Shown piece by piece: positions 6,307 to 8,176 of a stretch of DNA of 8,176 nucleotides. Source of the DNA: an uncultured Catenibacterium sp. GTDB lineage: Bacteria; Bacillota_I; Bacilli_A; Erysipelotrichales; Coprobacillaceae. Where the stretch lies: NCBI RefSeq assembly GCF_900764565.1, contig NZ_CAAFOM010000006.1, positions 1-8,176 on the forward strand. Reading direction: 5' to 3'. Below the pieces are notes generated by a model. It had not been told where the DNA came from. It worked only from the letters and a program-made list of their open reading frames with translations, and did no database searches. Position numbers and translations under genes: made by a program. Numbering within the stretch: position 1 is the first letter of the stretch; each line of letters starts with the position of its first letter.

Positions 6307-7761
6307 TTAAATTTTTAATACATTCAATGTTTCTAATGTAGGATCTTCCATCCCCTGCATTGAACATCCTTTTTCTACTGAATACTGAATATAGTCAATA
6401 ATTTCATCAGTGATTTCTTCTCCTGGTGAAAGGATAGGAATACCTGGTGGATACGCCATGACAAATTCTCCTGATATATGTCCTGCAGCCTCACGGATTG
6501 GTACATTGACCTTATCTGCATAAAAAGCTTTCTGTGGTGAAACCGCAACATGAGGAAGAAGCATCTGACTATCTACCTCAAAACGTTTTTCTTCCTTTGA
6601 ATACAAACGGCTGATTTCAGCTAGGGCACCTACAAGTCTTTCAATATCCTGAATTCTATCGCCAATAGAGATATAGGCCATAATATTCCCAATATCCCCA
6701 AACTCTATCTGGATATCATACTCATCTCTTAAGATGTCATACACTTCAATACCATCCAAACCGATATCTCTTGTATAGACACATAGCTTTGTGACATCAA
6801 AATCATAAACTGTACTTCCATTGATCAACTCTTTACCATACGCATAATACCCACCAATAGAATTAATTTCATCTCTTGCATATTGTGCCCATTCACTTAC
6901 CTTTGCGAATGATTGTCTTCCACGTAAGGCAAGATTTCTTCTAGACAAGTCAAGACTTGTCATAAGCAGATAGGATGCACTTGTAGTCTGAGTGATATTG
7001 ATGATTGACTGTACATGTTCTGCATTCATGCCATTATTTGTAAGAAGAATAGAACTCTGCGTTAATGATCCACCTGACTTATGCATGGATATGGCAGCTA
7101 AGTCTGCACCAGCTTTCATCGCATTCATAGGAAGATTGTCACCAAAATAAAGATGTGTTCCATGTGCTTCATCTGCAAGAACCTTTAAACCATAACGATG
7201 TGTCACATCACAGATTCCCTTGATATCTGAACATATGCCATAGTAGGTAGGATTATTCACCAATACTGCAACGGCCTTTGGATGTTCTTGTATCGCTTTT
7301 TCTACCTGTTCTACAGTCACTCCTAACACAATGCCTAGTTTCGCATTGATCTCTGTATTGAGATAAACAGGAGTCGCACCACATAAGATGAGTGCATTGA
7401 TCACGCTCTTATGCACATTTCTAGGTACAATAATTTCATCACCTGCCTTACAGACAGATAAAACCATATTCTGTACAGCCTGTGTTGTGCCTCCCACCAT
7501 AAAAAATGCATGCTCAGCACCAAATGCTTCTGCAGTTAATTCCTGTGCCTCTTTAATCACTGAAACAGGATGACAGAGGTTATCAAGTGGTTTCATTGAA
7601 TTCACATCAATACTCACACATCTCTCTCCTAGTAAATCCACAAGTTCAGGATTTCCTCTTCCTCTCTTGTGTCCAGGAACATCAAAAGGTACGATTCTTT
7701 TCTTTCTAAATGTCTCAATTGCTTCATAAAGCGGTGCACTCGCTTGTCTCTTTAAGTCCAT
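6307..7761 (-). CDS. speA: arginine decarboxylase (short Orn/Lys/Arg decarboxylase family)
   Basis: A 484-residue PLP enzyme of the aspartate aminotransferase-fold Orn/Lys/Arg decarboxylase family, in the short form (like Bacillus SpeA) that lacks the N-terminal receiver-like domain of the large enterobacterial enzymes. Motifs: FDVPGHKRGRGNPEL (26-40), MVGGTTQAVQNMVLSV (88-103), NNPTYYGICSDI (169-180), ADEAHGTHL (196-204), the PLP lysine Lys228 in SMHKSGGSLTQSS, and the C-terminal AYPPGIPILSPGEEIT. It should convert arginine to agmatine. Lysine or ornithine cannot be excluded from sequence, but aguA and aguB in the same operon point to agmatine as product. ATG 7761 has an AGGAAAGGGAG site just upstream. 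An in-frame GTG at 7791 has no ribosome site and abuts the leader terminator's U-run, so it was rejected. It is the first gene of the operon. Confidence 0.93.
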   Translation of the reverse strand: MDLKRQASAPLYEAIETFRKKRIVPFDVPGHKRGRGNPELVDLLGERCVSIDVNSMKPLDNLCHPVSVIKEAQELTAEAFGAEHAFFMVGGTTQAVQNMVLSVCKAGDEIIVPRNVHKSVINALILCGATPVYLNTEINAKLGIVLGVTVEQVEKAIQEHPKAVAVLVNNPTYYGICSDIKGICDVTHRYGLKVLADEAHGTHLYFGDNLPMNAMKAGADLAAISMHKSGGSLTQSSILLTNNGMNAEHVQSIINITQTTSASYLLMTSLDLSRRNLALRGRQSFAKVSEWAQYARDEINSIGGYYAYGKELINGSTVYDFDVTKLCVYTRDIGLDGIEVYDILRDEYDIQIEFGDIGNIMAYISIGDRIQDIERLVGALAEISRLYSKEEKRFEVDSQMLLPHVAVSPQKAFYADKVNVPIREAAGHISGEFVMAYPPGIPILSPGEEITDEIIDYIQYSVEKGCSMQGMEDPTLETLNVLKI

Positions 7762-7791
7762 AATCTCCCTTTCCTCATCGTGTCTTAACAC

Positions 7792-7822
7792 AAAAAAGAC
7801 AGATGATTATTCATCATCTGTC
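7792..7822 (-). terminator. intrinsic terminator in the speA leader (attenuator)
   Basis: On the minus strand GACAGATGA (7822-7814) and TCATCTGTC (7806-7798) form a perfect 9-bp stem around a 7-nt loop, followed by six U (7797-7792). It lies 30 nt upstream of the speA start and downstream of the operon promoter, so read-through is needed for expression. That arrangement is the hallmark of transcription attenuation. Its 5' arm contains AGATGATG, which can instead pair with CATCATCT at 7938-7931. Confidence 0.88.
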
Positions 7823-8105
7823 AAACGTGTAAAAATGATATACATGGTACTTTTTTCTATGCGCAAACCAGCAGAGACTCGCTCTTCCTATGCATAAATA
7901 TATGTCACGTACTATATTGACCGTTCTATAAGATGATGTGCTTATTTCTAAGCGACGATTGTAAAGTAATCAACTCATAAAATTTGCGCTTTTAACGCAA
8001 TCAATAATGTGGCTCCTAACCACCTTCGGCAACTGCCCCTGCCTGTCCGTAGGTTTTTAATCAGAGGCATATATTTTGCATAAGAACTGATTCGTTCACT
8101 TGCAG
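7792..8105 (-). promoter_or_regulatory. structured 5' leader of the polyamine operon, candidate riboswitch/attenuator of unrecognised class
   Basis: About 310 nt lie between the promoter and speA with no convincing gene. Minus-strand helices I can draw: a 5' hairpin closed by TGCA/TGCA with GAAC/GTTC inside (8104-8077); GCCTCTG with CAGGGGC (8068-8062 with 8041-8035), one wobble; GTGG/CCAC (8023-8020 with 8012-8009); TTGCG/CGCAA (8000-7996 with 7988-7984); GCTTA-GAAA-TAAGC (7953-7940); and TATGC/GCATA (7896-7892 with 7862-7858). A GC-rich segment GGGGCAGTTGCCGAAGG (about 8039-8023) looks like a conserved core in an otherwise AT-rich leader. A 14-nt helix (7982-7969 with 7937-7924), an 8-bp antiterminator (7938-7931 with 7819-7812) and the terminator are mutually exclusive. 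The ligand is unknown; a polyamine, arginine or lysine would be logical. I could not match lysine, glycine, SAM, T-box, M-box or ydaO consensus elements. Confidence 0.65.
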
Positions 8106-8110
8106 TACTA

Positions 8111-8140
8111 ACTATAAAGCATACTTTGTTTGAATGTCAA
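8111..8140 (-). promoter_or_regulatory. sigma-A-type promoter of the polyamine operon
   Basis: On the minus strand a perfect TTGACA (8140-8135) is followed after 18 nt by TATAGT (8116-8111, five of six matches to TATAAT). Transcription should start near 8105, right at the first leader hairpin. The upstream 8141-8176 is very A/T-rich and could act as an UP element. Only this one promoter is apparent for all six genes. Confidence 0.75.
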
Positions 8141-8176
8141 TATAAAAATTTAATCTTAACTTTATCTTTACCATAA

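Noticed and set aside
6290..6367. Extended speE start adding 26 residues and overlapping speA
   Set aside because: The extra residues resemble no SpeE N-terminus, while the ATG at 6289 gives the typical start and has AAGGGAG upstream.
5566..7573. Plus-strand open frames opposite speE and speA (5566-5763, 7388-7573)
   Set aside because: They are shadows of the conserved minus-strand coding sequence, with no independent support.
7762..7791. Extended speA start at GTG 7791 (10 extra residues)
   Set aside because: No ribosome site precedes it, it directly follows the terminator U-run, and the ATG at 7761 has a purine-rich site and fits the family N-terminus.
7792..8105. Lysine riboswitch, suggested by GGGGCAGTTGCCGAAGG resembling the GG...GCCGAAG segment of that class
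   Set aside because: The other conserved elements of the lysine class (an early AGAGGTGC and AGTA block, GCTGG after a P4 stem, ACTGTC, and a closing GGAGAGCTATC-like segment) were not found in the right order or place. Only the short core matches.

Overview
The window looks like chromosomal DNA from an AT-rich, low-GC Gram-positive bacterium (Firmicutes, gut Clostridia or Erysipelotrichia type). The grounds are the A/T-biased codons and spacers, strong AGGAGG-type ribosome sites, sigma-A-like promoters, compact intrinsic terminators with U-runs, and the closest-looking protein families. The species cannot be named from sequence reading alone. Nothing suggests a mobile element, prophage or CRISPR array.

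Layout: positions 1-104 hold a promoter and short leader for a plus-strand TauE/SafE-type (TSUP) membrane transporter gene (105-851), which ends in a plus-strand terminator (957-986). Positions 987-1056 form a short non-coding stretch with three phased copies of an 8-bp repeat. Next comes the terminator (1056-1084) of a convergent minus-strand operon that fills the rest of the window. In transcription order the operon is: arginine decarboxylase-type speA (7761-6307), a spermidine synthase homologue speE (6289-5432), carboxynorspermidine/carboxyspermidine dehydrogenase (5435-4176), carboxynorspermidine decarboxylase nspC (4171-3050), agmatine deiminase aguA (3078-1978) and N-carbamoylputrescine amidase aguB (1968-1093). 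Genes overlap or are separated by at most 17 nt. The operon promoter is at 8111-8140, followed by a structured leader of about 310 nt that ends in an intrinsic terminator (7792-7822) just upstream of speA.

How the genes work together: arginine -> agmatine (SpeA) -> N-carbamoylputrescine (AguA) -> putrescine (AguB). Putrescine plus aspartate semialdehyde then gives carboxyspermidine (dehydrogenase), which is decarboxylated to spermidine (NspC). This is a full arginine-to-spermidine route on one transcript, needing neither ornithine decarboxylase nor S-adenosylmethionine decarboxylase (SpeD). The SpeE homologue is therefore the odd member: no speD is visible, and several residues usually conserved around the putrescine/dcAdoMet pocket are changed.

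Most interesting points: (1) the speA leader can form competing helices (a 14-nt anti-antiterminator, an 8-bp antiterminator and a terminator), so it is a candidate riboswitch or attenuator that I could not match to a known class; (2) the divergent SpeE homologue in an operon that already has another spermidine route.
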